NCBI GenBank assembly: GCA_965222725.1
Contig: OZ244969.1
Coordinates: 4,030,001-4,094,000, forward strand
Reading direction: 5' to 3'
Source: GCA-2748575 sp965222725
GTDB taxonomy: Bacteria; Pseudomonadota; Gammaproteobacteria; Pseudomonadales; Ketobacteraceae
Length of the DNA: 64,000 nt
The position numbers and the translations under genes were made by a program. Below are positions 1 to 8,417 of the stretch, piece after piece; within the stretch, counting starts at the first letter, position 1, and each line of letters opens with the position of its first letter. The notes beneath the pieces are model-generated. The model was not told where the DNA came from. It did no database searches and was given only the letters and a program-made list of their open reading frames with translations.

Positions 1-1275
1 CAGTCACTGTTCGATTGTGCGGTAAAGCTCGGTGAGCACCTGAAATACCAGGGCGCCGGAACCGTTGAGTTTATTTTTGATGCCGACACCTGCGAAGCTT
101 ACTTCCTGGAAATGAACACCCGTCTGCAGGTGGAGCACCCCACCACAGAACTGGTGACCGGCCTTGATCTGGTGGAATGGCAGATACGCGTGGCCCAGGG
201 TGAAGCCATCAGTTTTACCCAGGATGCAATTCAGGCCAACGGTCACGCCATTGAAGCCCGACTGAATGCGGAAGATCCGGCCAATGATTATTTGCCGGAA
301 ATCGGCGCTATCAAGCTTTATAGGGAACCGGCAGGTGAAGGATTGAGAATCGACAGTGGCGTAGCCCAGGGTTCTGAAATCACTCCCTTTTACGATTCCA
401 TGATTGCCAAGGTGATTGCCTGGGGTAACACCCGAGGCCTGGCATCACAGCGGCTGCTCCATGGCTTGAACAACTTTGCTATTGGTGGTGTTAAAACCAA
501 TCAGGAATTTCTTACCAGCCTGATTACACGGCCGGCGTTTCATCAGGAATTATCGACTCAGTACATCAGCCGCCAGTTTCCGGATGGCTGGAAGCCCTGG
601 GGCGAGCCCATGCATATGGCAATTGCCGCTGCTGCTTACTGTGTTAACCAGCAACAACGTGCCGATATAGCAACCGCAGGAACACCCTGGCAGGCACTGG
701 GCGGCTGGCGGCTGACACAGACCAGCGAGGCTCCGGGTCAGTCGCGGCTTTGGTTGCAACACGGGAACGAGTTACTGGAATTCGTCATCGAAGGGGCAGG
801 CAATGCGTTCAATATCCGCATCAGTGGATTACCCGAAACAGAAGAACCCAATCACAAGGTGGTGCTGAATGCACCGGAAGGTGATCAGAGCAACAGCCCC
901 TGGCAAGTGGAAGTGGGCGGCACCCGGCGTTCGCTGGATATTGCCATCCAGCAAAAGCATGTGGCGTTGAGTTCCCCGCGATTGAACCGTACTTACCTGT
1001 TTCTGTCCCTGGAAGAAAGTCAGCTGGGCGAGGCCGCCGCACTCAAAAATGCTTCCAACGTGATTCGCGCCCATATGCCCGGTCTGATTACTGATGTTCT
1101 GGTCAGCGAAGGCGACAAGGTTGAAGAAGGCCAGACGGCGGTGGTGATGGAAGCCATGAAACTGATTCATAACATGCCGTGCCCCTGCAGTGGCACTGTC
1201 AGCTCAATTCAGTTTGCCGCCGGTGACAAGGTGGAAGACGGTGCGCTGATTCTGGAAATTGAGCCTGAGGAATAA
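1..1275 (+). CDS. Biotin-dependent acyl-CoA carboxylase alpha subunit (3' part)
   Basis: The reading frame is open from base 1, so the 5' end lies outside the window. The first residues seen (about 1-55) are the end of the ATP-grasp biotin carboxylase domain, with the family motif EMNTRLQVEHP. The biotin carboxylase C-terminal domain follows, then a long linker, then a C-terminal biotinyl domain with EAMKL, whose Lys carries biotin. Such subunits carboxylate biotin with ATP and bicarbonate for a separate carboxyltransferase subunit. Domain order fits 3-methylcrotonyl-CoA, geranyl-CoA or propionyl-CoA carboxylases, and I cannot choose the substrate. The acyl-CoA dehydrogenase that starts 5 bases downstream resembles the isovaleryl-CoA dehydrogenase/MCC pairing, so branched acyl-CoA breakdown is the best inference. 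Confidence 0.9.
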   Translation, partial: QSLFDCAVKLGEHLKYQGAGTVEFIFDADTCEAYFLEMNTRLQVEHPTTELVTGLDLVEWQIRVAQGEAISFTQDAIQANGHAIEARLNAEDPANDYLPEIGAIKLYREPAGEGLRIDSGVAQGSEITPFYDSMIAKVIAWGNTRGLASQRLLHGLNNFAIGGVKTNQEFLTSLITRPAFHQELSTQYISRQFPDGWKPWGEPMHMAIAAAAYCVNQQQRADIATAGTPWQALGGWRLTQTSEAPGQSRLWLQHGNELLEFVIEGAGNAFNIRISGLPETEEPNHKVVLNAPEGDQSNSPWQVEVGGTRRSLDIAIQQKHVALSSPRLNRTYLFLSLEESQLGEAAALKNASNVIRAHMPGLITDVLVSEGDKVEEGQTAVVMEAMKLIHNMPCPCSGTVSSIQFAAGDKVEDGALILEIEPEE

Positions 1276-1280
1276 CAACC

Positions 1281-2429
1281 ATGACTTTGAAAAATCCCTA
1301 TTTTGCTGAAGAGCACGACATGCTGCGTGAGCAGATACGTCGCTTTGTTGAAAATGAAATTGTACCCAATGGTGAAGCCTGGGAAGAAGACGGTTCAGTA
1401 CCCCGTGAATTACTGTTGAAAATGGGAGAGCTGGGTTTTCTGGGCCTGATGCATGAGGAAAAGTACGGTGGTAGCGGTATGGATGTACGGGCTGCCACTG
1501 TATTGGCGGAAGAGCTGGGTCGCTCTTCCTTTGCCGGTGTCACCATTACCGCACTGGTACACACCAATATGGCATCGCCTCATCTGGCCAATGCAGGAAG
1601 CGAAGCGCAAAAGCAGAAATACCTGCCTGACGTGGTAACCGGAAAGAAAATCACGGCAATTTGCGTGACCGAACCTGCGGCAGGTTCCGACGTGGCAGGT
1701 ATCAAAACCCGGGCCGTCAAAGAAGGCAATGAGTGGGTCATTAACGGGAGCAAGATATTTATTACCAACGGTGTGAATGGGGATGTGTATTTTGTCGCGG
1801 CAAAAACCGATCCATCCGCCAAAGGTTCACGGGGCGTTTCCATCTTTATCGTGGATAAAGGTACCCCCGGTTTTTCCGTCGGCCGATCCCTTAAAAAACA
1901 CGGCTGGCGCAGTTCCGATACTGCTGAACTGTTTTTTGATAACGTTCGCGTACCGGAAGAAAATCTCCTGGGAGAAGAAAACAAAGGCTTTTACGCCATT
2001 ATGAAAAACTTCCAGCATGAACGCATTATGCTGGCCGCCATGGGCATTGGTGAGGCGCAGAAGGCACTGGATATCACTGTTGAAAACGTAAAAAGCCGGC
2101 CTGCGTTTGGCGCCACTCTGTGGGACAAAGAGGTGATTCGCGACAAGCTGGCCAAGGCCCAGAGCCGGGTTACCATGGCCCGCAACTTTTTGTATTACGT
2201 GTCCTGGCTGGACGCCCAGGGTGTGGATTGCATCAAGGAAGTGTCCATGCTCAAGGCCGAAGCCTGTGAACTGACCAATCAGGTTATGTACGATTGTGTG
2301 CAGCTTCACGGCGGTATGGGCTTTATGCAGGAAAGTGTGATCGAACGTATGTACCGCGACGCCCGTGTGTTAACCATTGGTGGTGGCGCCACCGAGGTAA
2401 TGTACGGTGAAGTCGCCAAGCGAATGTAG
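1281..2429 (+). CDS. Acyl-CoA dehydrogenase
   Basis: A 382-residue protein with the full acyl-CoA dehydrogenase fold. The N-terminal helical domain is followed by the FAD/substrate signature ICVTEPAAGSDVAGIKT and a C-terminal helical domain ending GGGATEVMYGEVAKRM. It would oxidise an acyl-CoA to the 2-enoyl-CoA with FAD and pass electrons to ETF. The position of the usual YEGT glutamate reads GGGAT, as in isovaleryl-type enzymes that keep their base on another helix. The gene starts 5 bases after the carboxylase subunit and ends 8 bases before an SDR, so it is co-transcribed. Substrate is not determined. Confidence 0.9.
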   Translation: MTLKNPYFAEEHDMLREQIRRFVENEIVPNGEAWEEDGSVPRELLLKMGELGFLGLMHEEKYGGSGMDVRAATVLAEELGRSSFAGVTITALVHTNMASPHLANAGSEAQKQKYLPDVVTGKKITAICVTEPAAGSDVAGIKTRAVKEGNEWVINGSKIFITNGVNGDVYFVAAKTDPSAKGSRGVSIFIVDKGTPGFSVGRSLKKHGWRSSDTAELFFDNVRVPEENLLGEENKGFYAIMKNFQHERIMLAAMGIGEAQKALDITVENVKSRPAFGATLWDKEVIRDKLAKAQSRVTMARNFLYYVSWLDAQGVDCIKEVSMLKAEACELTNQVMYDCVQLHGGMGFMQESVIERMYRDARVLTIGGGATEVMYGEVAKRM

Positions 2430-2437
2430 TCGTTACC

Positions 2438-3226
2438 ATGTTGCTGAAAGACAAAGTTATTATTGTTTCCGGCATTGGGCCGGGCCTGGGAATTGAACTG
2501 GCGCTTCACGCTGCAGAGCAGGGCGCCAGCCTAGCCATTGCTGCCCGCACCTCCCAAAAACTGGATCAGGCCCGTGAACGGATTATTGATCAGGTGCCGG
2601 AAGCCAATGTGGTTTCGGTTCCCACAGATATTACCGACAAGGCCCAGTGTCAGCATCTTGTTAACCAGACCCTCGAATCCTTTGGTCGCATCGATGGCTT
2701 GATTAACAGTGCCTATAATCCGGGAAGCTTCACACCGGTTGAAACTGCCGATCTGGATGGCTGGCGCAAGGCCATGGACGTTAATCTGTTTGGCACCATG
2801 CAGCTGACCCTGGCAACCATACCGGCTCTGAAGCAACAGGGTTTCGGCAGTATTGTGAATATCAATACGATGGTTACCCGCAAGCCTTTGGCGACACAGG
2901 CGGGCTATGCGGCATCCAAAGCGGCACTCAGCAGCGCTACACAGCATCTGGCACTGGAACTGGGCCGTTATGGTATCCGGGTTAACGCCACTTATATGGG
3001 CTGGATGTGGGGCCCGCCGGTGGAATACTACTTCAAAATGGAGTCGGAGCGATCCGGAACGGATATCTCGACTCTTAAGTCACAAGTCGAAAAGAACATC
3101 CCTCTTGGCAGAATTCCCACTGATAGTGAATGTGCGAAAGCTGCTATCTTTCTGTTATCCGACCATGCCAGTGCCATTACAGGCGCCTGCCTGGATGTTA
3201 ACGGAGGCGAATTCCTGCCTCACTGA
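2438..3226 (+). CDS. SDR-family oxidoreductase
   Basis: A 262-residue classical short-chain dehydrogenase. The nucleotide-binding motif SGIGPGLG lies near residues 11-18 and the catalytic YAASK has Tyr157 and Lys161. It would interconvert a hydroxyl and a ketone with NAD(P)H. The stretch after the active site (VNATYMGWMWGPPVEYYFK) is long and aromatic, which suggests a bulky hydrophobic substrate. The gene sits in the same operon as the carboxylase and acyl-CoA dehydrogenase. A hydroxyacyl-CoA or hydroxysteroid dehydrogenase role is possible but not shown. Confidence 0.85.
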   Translation: MLLKDKVIIVSGIGPGLGIELALHAAEQGASLAIAARTSQKLDQARERIIDQVPEANVVSVPTDITDKAQCQHLVNQTLESFGRIDGLINSAYNPGSFTPVETADLDGWRKAMDVNLFGTMQLTLATIPALKQQGFGSIVNINTMVTRKPLATQAGYAASKAALSSATQHLALELGRYGIRVNATYMGWMWGPPVEYYFKMESERSGTDISTLKSQVEKNIPLGRIPTDSECAKAAIFLLSDHASAITGACLDVNGGEFLPH

Positions 3227-3240
3227 AGTGAGATTTTCCC

Positions 3241-4263
3241 ATGGCAAATTCCTACCCTTTTTCCGAAGGACCGCAATTCGGACAGTCGGTCGATATCAAT
3301 CCTTTGGTAAAGTGGGTAAGAGCGCCACTGGGCTTTTCCCTGGATCATATCAATTGCTATCTGATTCGCGATGGCGAAGGCTGGTGTGTGGTGGATACCG
3401 GCATGCATGGCGGTAAAGGTGTTGATGTATGGAACGAACTGATTGCAACCCAGCTGGAAGGCTTGCCGGTTACCCGCGTGTTTGCAACCCACCATCACCC
3501 GGATCATATCGGCCTGGCAGGCTGGTTGTGTGATACCTTTCAAGTGCCTTTATACACCTCAGAAGCAGAATACTTTTACACCCGTACTTTTCATGCGCCC
3601 AAACGAAAAGATCGCTACTGGGAATCGGTCGAATATTTTGATCTTACCAATATGCGGGAAGAATCGAAGGATGCCTTGTTGGCTGACAATAACTTTCACC
3701 ATATGGTTTGGGAAGTTCCTTCAGCCTTCCACCGTGTGTGTGATGGCGATACTGTAAAGATTGGTGAAACAGACTGGCAGGTGATGACCACCCGCGGGCA
3801 TTCACCGGAGCATGTATCGCTTTACTGTGCTTCGCTGGACCTGCTGATTTCCGGGGACCAGGTGTTGCCGGAAATAACATCCAATGTTTCTATCAGTTCT
3901 ACACAGGCGTATGCCAATCCACTGCAGGACTGGTTCGAAGCTCACCAGAAAATAGCGGCCAAAGTGCCTGATTCCGTTTTGGTGCTGCCGGCGCATCAGC
4001 TACCCTTTAAAGGCTTGCACAGCCGGCTTGATGAAGTGATAGCACATCACCACGAAAGGTTGGATAAGGTACTGACGTTATGCAGTGAGCCGACAGATGC
4101 GCAATCTCTTACCAATTATCTTTTTGAGCGCGAGCTGGATACCTTTCAGAATTTTCTGGCCGTGGGGGAATGCATGGCACATGTTAACTGGCTGCTGTCG
4201 GAAGGAAAACTACAACGCGAAACGGCGGGAGGCGTGTGGCAATTCAGCCGGGTGCTTGTATAG
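3241..4263 (+). CDS. Metallo-beta-lactamase-fold hydrolase
   Basis: A 340-residue MBL-fold protein. The metal-binding HxHxDH motif is present as HHHPDH (His84, His86, Asp88, His89), and further metal ligands are likely in TRGHSPEHVSLY and LPAHQLPF. This places it in the glyoxalase II-like group, which hydrolyses thioesters, lactones or phosphoesters at two metal ions. It starts 14 bases after the SDR stop and closes the first operon. Acyl-CoA thioester hydrolysis would suit the neighbours, but the substrate cannot be read from sequence. Confidence 0.85.
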   Translation: MANSYPFSEGPQFGQSVDINPLVKWVRAPLGFSLDHINCYLIRDGEGWCVVDTGMHGGKGVDVWNELIATQLEGLPVTRVFATHHHPDHIGLAGWLCDTFQVPLYTSEAEYFYTRTFHAPKRKDRYWESVEYFDLTNMREESKDALLADNNFHHMVWEVPSAFHRVCDGDTVKIGETDWQVMTTRGHSPEHVSLYCASLDLLISGDQVLPEITSNVSISSTQAYANPLQDWFEAHQKIAAKVPDSVLVLPAHQLPFKGLHSRLDEVIAHHHERLDKVLTLCSEPTDAQSLTNYLFERELDTFQNFLAVGECMAHVNWLLSEGKLQRETAGGVWQFSRVLV

Positions 4264-4285
4264 TTGCATCGTTTTAGTATGCCGG

Positions 4286-5089
4286 TTATTGCCAGTCGCG
4301 ACCATAGGCGTACCGGATATTCCGGGTGTTTTCTATCGCCGTAATCAATTCACTGGTGGGCCTGCCAAGACATTGCATCGGCAGGGTTTCCGGCTCAGTC
4401 CAGCCGGTTGAGCCCCCCATATAATCTCTTTCGTAACCCCAGCTGACACAGGATAATACCTGATCCGGCCGCCGATCCCTTTCGCAGACAGCGCAGGTTT
4501 CAAACCTTACCCAAATGTCGTGCCCTTCAATACCGTATCCGTCACTTACATAAGGCGTATCGTAAATTCCGACGGTAGACGCCCGGCCTGGCTGGCCAAC
4601 CCAGGGTTTGTCTTTGTCGTCCGGCGGAGTGTTGTGCGTGCCACGGCCATGTTCCAGCGGCTCGGTATCATAAAAGGGCGTGTGAATATCGTGGGGAATA
4701 TCTACCTGAAGCGGTGCTTCATCAGCATACAGGCGCGCATTGGTGCGGCGTATCTGCAGAAAACGGTAACGATCGCAGGAAGCCCGGTTTTCAAAGCGGG
4801 TGTCACCGGATTCATTGGCAAAAAAATGAATTTCCACTCCGATACCGGTGGCATTGTCCATTGCCTGATACGCAGCCGTCAGACGACTGGCATGATACCA
4901 GGGACGGGACACAACAATAACACCCAGAGACTCTTCGCCCGCATTAACAGGGCAGACCTTGCCCACCTGCAGATCTTCAGCAAAGGCAGTGGAAAAAACG
5001 GAAGATAAAAACCATAACAAAAGCATTGCCGCCACATTGCCGGCCTGGATCGGTAATCGATTTTGGCTACAACACTTCGATACATACAT
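4286..5089 (-). CDS. Secreted protein of unknown function
   Basis: I do not recognise this 267-residue protein. The N-terminus has a basic start, a hydrophobic stretch MLLLWFLSSVFSTAFA and an Ala-x-Ala-like cleavage site, so it is probably exported. The mature part holds several spaced cysteines, for example around CDRYRFLQ, CAVCERDRR and SCVSWGY, which suggests disulfides in the periplasm. It is convergent with the MBL hydrolase and shares no operon. The start has no clear ribosome site, and an internal Met at residue 22 is an alternative start but would shorten the signal peptide. Confidence 0.65.
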   Translation of the reverse strand: MYVSKCCSQNRLPIQAGNVAAMLLLWFLSSVFSTAFAEDLQVGKVCPVNAGEESLGVIVVSRPWYHASRLTAAYQAMDNATGIGVEIHFFANESGDTRFENRASCDRYRFLQIRRTNARLYADEAPLQVDIPHDIHTPFYDTEPLEHGRGTHNTPPDDKDKPWVGQPGRASTVGIYDTPYVSDGYGIEGHDIWVRFETCAVCERDRRPDQVLSCVSWGYERDYMGGSTGWTEPETLPMQCLGRPTSELITAIENTRNIRYAYGRDWQ

Positions 5090-5300
5090 ACTTTGAGTAT
5101 ATGTAAGATGACTATATTAGGGATATGAGATCTTTTCATATTAACGCTGCTGCAAAGTCCCAAAAGCGAATATAGGTCAAGTTGAGAAATGGGTTTCGGT
5201 GTCAGTTTGGGGCAGAAATTTGTTGGTTTCTGCCATGGTATTCGGGCACCGTGAGTTTTATAAATACCTGGAACGGTGGGAATTTTCACGGGAGTCACTA

Positions 5301-5972
5301 ATGAATAATGCCGAAAGTTTTGAATCCATTATCAACGCACGCCGATCCGTTCGCGCTTATCAGTCCAGACCGGTGCCGGAAGAGCTATTAAAAAAGATAT
5401 TTCATCTGGCCCAACAAACGCCTTCCAACTGTAATACCCAACCCTGGATTACCCACGTGGTAAGTGGCGAAAAGCTGGACCAGTTGCGGGAGCTGCTGCC
5501 CCTGAACACTATGCAGGGCAAACTGAGTTTTGATTACCCTTATAACGGCAGCTATCAGGGGGAATATAAAAAACGCCAGCACGACGCCGCGCAACAGCTC
5601 TATGGTGCCGTGGGCCTGACCCGGGAAGACAAGGCCGGCAGGCAAAAAGTGTTCATGGAAAACTATCGGTTTTTTGGTGCGCCTCATGTGGCTTTTTTGT
5701 TTCTTCCGGATATGTTCGGTTTGCGTGAGGCCATGGACTGCGGCATGTATGCGCAAACACTGATGCTGACATTGACTGCTTTCGGCCTGGCCAGTTGCCC
5801 GCAAACTTCGCTTGGTTTTCATGCGGACGCAGTTAAAGAAGTGCTGGAAATCGACAACAGTCATAAACTGCTGTTCGGGATTTCCTTTGGCTACGAAGAT
5901 GAATCGGCAGAGGTAAACAAAGCGAGAGTAGGCCGTGCTCCCCTGGAAGAAACGACGTTTTTCCACCGATAA
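5301..5972 (+). CDS. Nitroreductase-family flavoprotein
   Basis: A 223-residue FMN-dependent nitroreductase-like protein. It has the N-terminal RRSVRAYQSRPVP motif, the FMN-contact region QQTPSNCNTQPW and the C-terminal GISFGYEDE. These dimeric enzymes reduce nitro groups, quinones or enones with NAD(P)H. I chose the ATG at 5301 because a ribosome site (GGGAG) lies just upstream and the family motif starts 13 residues later. An in-frame GTG at 5199 would add 34 residues with no family similarity that I can see. It stands alone between the secreted protein and the patatin gene. Confidence 0.85.
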   Translation: MNNAESFESIINARRSVRAYQSRPVPEELLKKIFHLAQQTPSNCNTQPWITHVVSGEKLDQLRELLPLNTMQGKLSFDYPYNGSYQGEYKKRQHDAAQQLYGAVGLTREDKAGRQKVFMENYRFFGAPHVAFLFLPDMFGLREAMDCGMYAQTLMLTLTAFGLASCPQTSLGFHADAVKEVLEIDNSHKLLFGISFGYEDESAEVNKARVGRAPLEETTFFHR

Positions 5973-6113
5973 ATGCCGCATGAGTCGCCCTCTAATCGAA
6001 CCCGACAGGAATTAGGTGTTATATTCAAATTCTAATGGTTATGCTCCAGGGCTTAATTGGAGCGAACAGGTCCTGATAAGAATTTAATAGAACTGACAGG
6101 TGAGGGGGTTCTT

Positions 6114-7613
6114 GTGGATGCAGATGTTTTTCCACCAAAGCTGACGCTAAAAAAACTGGACAAGCTGCTGGACCAGGCAAATTCCTACCAGGAATGGCGG
6201 GAGCTGGCCAAACAGCATGATTTTCAGTCCGGGGCTGAAGGCTGGAAAGAGGAGCTGCGCTGCAACCTGTACGACTATAACGAAGTCAAGTCACGATACG
6301 ATATTCTCAAGCGGTGCATGGAAGGTGAGCGACACCGTGAAGCCCTGTATGCCCTGAACGAAGGGGTACACGGCAATATGGGCGGCATGGGTCGCCCGGT
6401 GCTTTATACCAGAGCAAAGTATGGCACCAAAAAGCTTATTGAAGATTATGTAGCAACTATCGCTGAAGCCCTGCAATACATTGCCGATTGCCCTGAAAGC
6501 ACCATTTCATACGCGGAAAAGCTCGATTTTTTCCGCAGGGCCAGCCACTGTTACGGTCGGTCGGCGCTGCTGCTTAGTGGTGGTGTGGGGCTTATCTACT
6601 TTCACCACGGCGTGGTGCAGGAGCTGCTGAACCACGACCTGCTGCCCAATGTTATTTCCGGCGCCAGTGCCGGGGCCATTATTTCCGCCCAGCTGGGCAC
6701 CATGACGGATGAGGAGCTTAAAGGAAGCTATTTTCTGGACAAGCGCTACTCGGAGGCTCAGCGCACCCGTTTTCTGGATCTGTTTCTTGGGCGCCTGAGC
6801 GAAAAGGAAATTCACGAAGCCAAGGAACGCACCCTGGACGAGATTATTCCCCGGGATATTACCTTCCAGGAAGCCTTTGAGCTCACCGGCCGATATATCA
6901 ATATTTCCATTTCCCCCTCTGAAAAGCACCAGAATTCCCGCCTGATGAACGCCATAACATCGCCCAACGTGTACGTGCGTTCTGCGGTTTCGGCGTCTTT
7001 CAGTGTACCGGGTGTCATCCCGCCGGAGCGCTTGTACGCCAAAGGTTTTAACGGCAAGGCGAGGCCCTATCTGGAAAACCGCCGCTGGGTGGATGGTTCG
7101 GTTTCCGGGGATCTGCCCACCAAGCGGCTGTCGCGGCTTTACGGTGTAAACCACTTCGTGGTGAGCCAGATCAATCCCTTTGTGGTGCCCTTTATTGAAG
7201 ATGTAAAAACCAAGCAGCGTAAGGGGTTTCGAAGTGCTATCACGGATTCCGCGATGGGCCTGGCCAATGAGGCGCTGGTGGTATTTGAAAGGATGCTGGC
7301 CAAAGGCGGGCAGACCGGTAACAAGCTGGCGGCTCAGCTGGCTTACCTGATCCGCATTATGGAGCAGACTTACCTGGGAGATATCAATATTCTGCTGGAG
7401 AAAGAGGAGTTCCGGATGCGGAACATCTTCTTTGAATTCCGGCCCGGCGAGATTGAATCCCTGATCCAGGCCGGCCGACAGAGCACCTGGCCCAAACTGC
7501 CAATGGTGACAAATGCTGCTTTAATATCCAAAACCCTGGACAATATTCTGGAGTCGCTTAACCAGGAAGGCATGAAAGAGACCAGAAGCTCCATCCATCA
7601 CCTGTATAATTAA
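6114..7613 (+). CDS. Patatin-like phospholipase with DUF3336-type N-terminus
   Basis: A patatin-family lipid acyl hydrolase. An N-terminal helical region (SYQEWRELAKQHD) matches the DUF3336 domain found before patatin domains in this group. The oxyanion loop is LLSGGVGLIYFHHG, the nucleophile is in GASAGAI (Ser185 from this start) and the dyad Asp is in WVDGSVSGD (about Asp327). It would cleave acyl chains from phospholipids or other lipid esters at the membrane. The GTG at 6114 is preferred because GGTGAGGGGG precedes it; an upstream in-frame TTG at 6057 would add 19 residues. It appears to be monocistronic. Confidence 0.85.
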   Translation: MDADVFPPKLTLKKLDKLLDQANSYQEWRELAKQHDFQSGAEGWKEELRCNLYDYNEVKSRYDILKRCMEGERHREALYALNEGVHGNMGGMGRPVLYTRAKYGTKKLIEDYVATIAEALQYIADCPESTISYAEKLDFFRRASHCYGRSALLLSGGVGLIYFHHGVVQELLNHDLLPNVISGASAGAIISAQLGTMTDEELKGSYFLDKRYSEAQRTRFLDLFLGRLSEKEIHEAKERTLDEIIPRDITFQEAFELTGRYINISISPSEKHQNSRLMNAITSPNVYVRSAVSASFSVPGVIPPERLYAKGFNGKARPYLENRRWVDGSVSGDLPTKRLSRLYGVNHFVVSQINPFVVPFIEDVKTKQRKGFRSAITDSAMGLANEALVVFERMLAKGGQTGNKLAAQLAYLIRIMEQTYLGDINILLEKEEFRMRNIFFEFRPGEIESLIQAGRQSTWPKLPMVTNAALISKTLDNILESLNQEGMKETRSSIHHLYN

Positions 7614-7683
7614 GTTTGAAATTACTTTAAGTGGTGGCATAAAAGAACAAAATATCAACAAGATAACGGTTGTTTTTAATGTG

Positions 7684-7734
7684 ATTTCATGGGTGTGTGC
7701 CCGGCTTTTAAGCAAAAGGGGCAGCCCATGAAAT
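7684..7734 (+). terminator. Long hairpin after the patatin gene
   Basis: ATTTCATGGG (7684-7693) pairs perfectly with CCCATGAAAT (7725-7734), and a shorter inner pairing of the TGCCC/GGGGCA type is also possible. It lies 70 bases after the patatin stop and before the cold-shock promoter. A transcription terminator or processing stem is the likeliest role, although the following T-run is poor. Confidence 0.5.
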
Positions 7735-7750
7735 AAAACGCAAATTTCTG

Positions 7751-7935
7751 TTGACTTGATTCCGGCGACTGATAGACTTTTGAAAGCTTGAAAGTACGAA
7801 CACGTTATTTACACGATCTCCGAAGTCATCTCTGCATTGCCTCGTTCCATCGTCCTAAAGTAACATCCGGATTTCCAGCCACACCGCTCCTCGGAGCAAG
7901 AATATTATTTTATATAGAAAAAGGTTACACACATT
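7751..7935 (+). promoter_or_regulatory. Cold-shock gene promoter and long leader
   Basis: TTGACT (7751-7756) and TAGACT (7773-7778), 16 bases apart, form a plausible sigma-70 promoter. Transcription from there would give a 5' leader of about 150 bases before the csp ATG. Long structured leaders that act as temperature sensors are known for cspA-type mRNAs. The leader function here is inferred. The 322-base gap between the patatin and csp genes holds only this leader and the upstream hairpin. Confidence 0.5.
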
Positions 7936-8145
7936 ATGTCGAACACCGTTACTGGCACTGTAAAGTGGTTCAACGAATCTAAAGGTTTTGGTTTTATTTC
8001 TCAGGAATCCGGCCCGGACGTATTTGCTCACTTCAGCGCAATTCAAGGCAGTGGTTTCAAGACTCTGGTTGAAGGTCAGCAGGTTGAGTTCTCAATCACT
8101 CAAGGCCAGAAAGGCCCTCAGGCTGAGAACATCGTTGTACTTTAA
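7936..8145 (+). CDS. Cold-shock protein (CspA family)
   Basis: A 69-residue single cold-shock domain with both RNA-binding motifs, KGFGFI (RNP1) and VFAHF (RNP2), and the starting TGTVKWFN. The length matches the CspA family exactly. It acts in the cytoplasm as a nucleic-acid chaperone that melts RNA secondary structure. It is monocistronic, with a long leader and a strong terminator. Whether it is cold-induced or constitutive cannot be told from the protein. Confidence 0.97.
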   Translation: MSNTVTGTVKWFNESKGFGFISQESGPDVFAHFSAIQGSGFKTLVEGQQVEFSITQGQKGPQAENIVVL

Positions 8146-8180
8146 TCGCTTCAAGCGATAAAGCTGCAAGATAAAGAAAA

Positions 8181-8208
8181 AACGGCTCCATTTTGGAGCC
8201 GTTTTTTT
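8181..8208 (+). terminator. Rho-independent terminator of csp
   Basis: AACGGCTCCA pairs with TGGAGCCGTT across a short T loop and is followed by a run of seven T. It lies 35 bases after the csp stop. Confidence 0.9.
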
Positions 8209-8333
8209 ATGTCTGCTTTTCTCCTACGCCAGTAGTACGGCGTATCCCGCCAGATCCCCTGGTCGCCAAGGCACTATGACCCCCTGTTCAGTTTGTGTTT
8301 GCAAAGCGGGCCCCAAAAAAAAGCCAGAAATGT

Positions 8334-8339
8334 TATAAT
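8334..8339 (+). promoter_or_regulatory. Extended -10 promoter of ectB
   Basis: TGTTATAAT is a perfect extended -10 element (TATAAT at 8334-8339) 78 bases upstream of the ectB start. No good -35 box is visible at the expected distance, which is usual for extended -10 promoters. Confidence 0.5.
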
Positions 8340-8417
8340 GCCGCGGTTTTTACACCTAAAGCGAGATATGGCGCCCTCTGGCGGCCTATCAAACTAACCA
8401 AGCAGAGAAGGAATATC

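Noticed and set aside
5199..5300. N-terminal extension of the nitroreductase from a GTG
   Set aside because: No family similarity, while a good ribosome site precedes the ATG at 5301.
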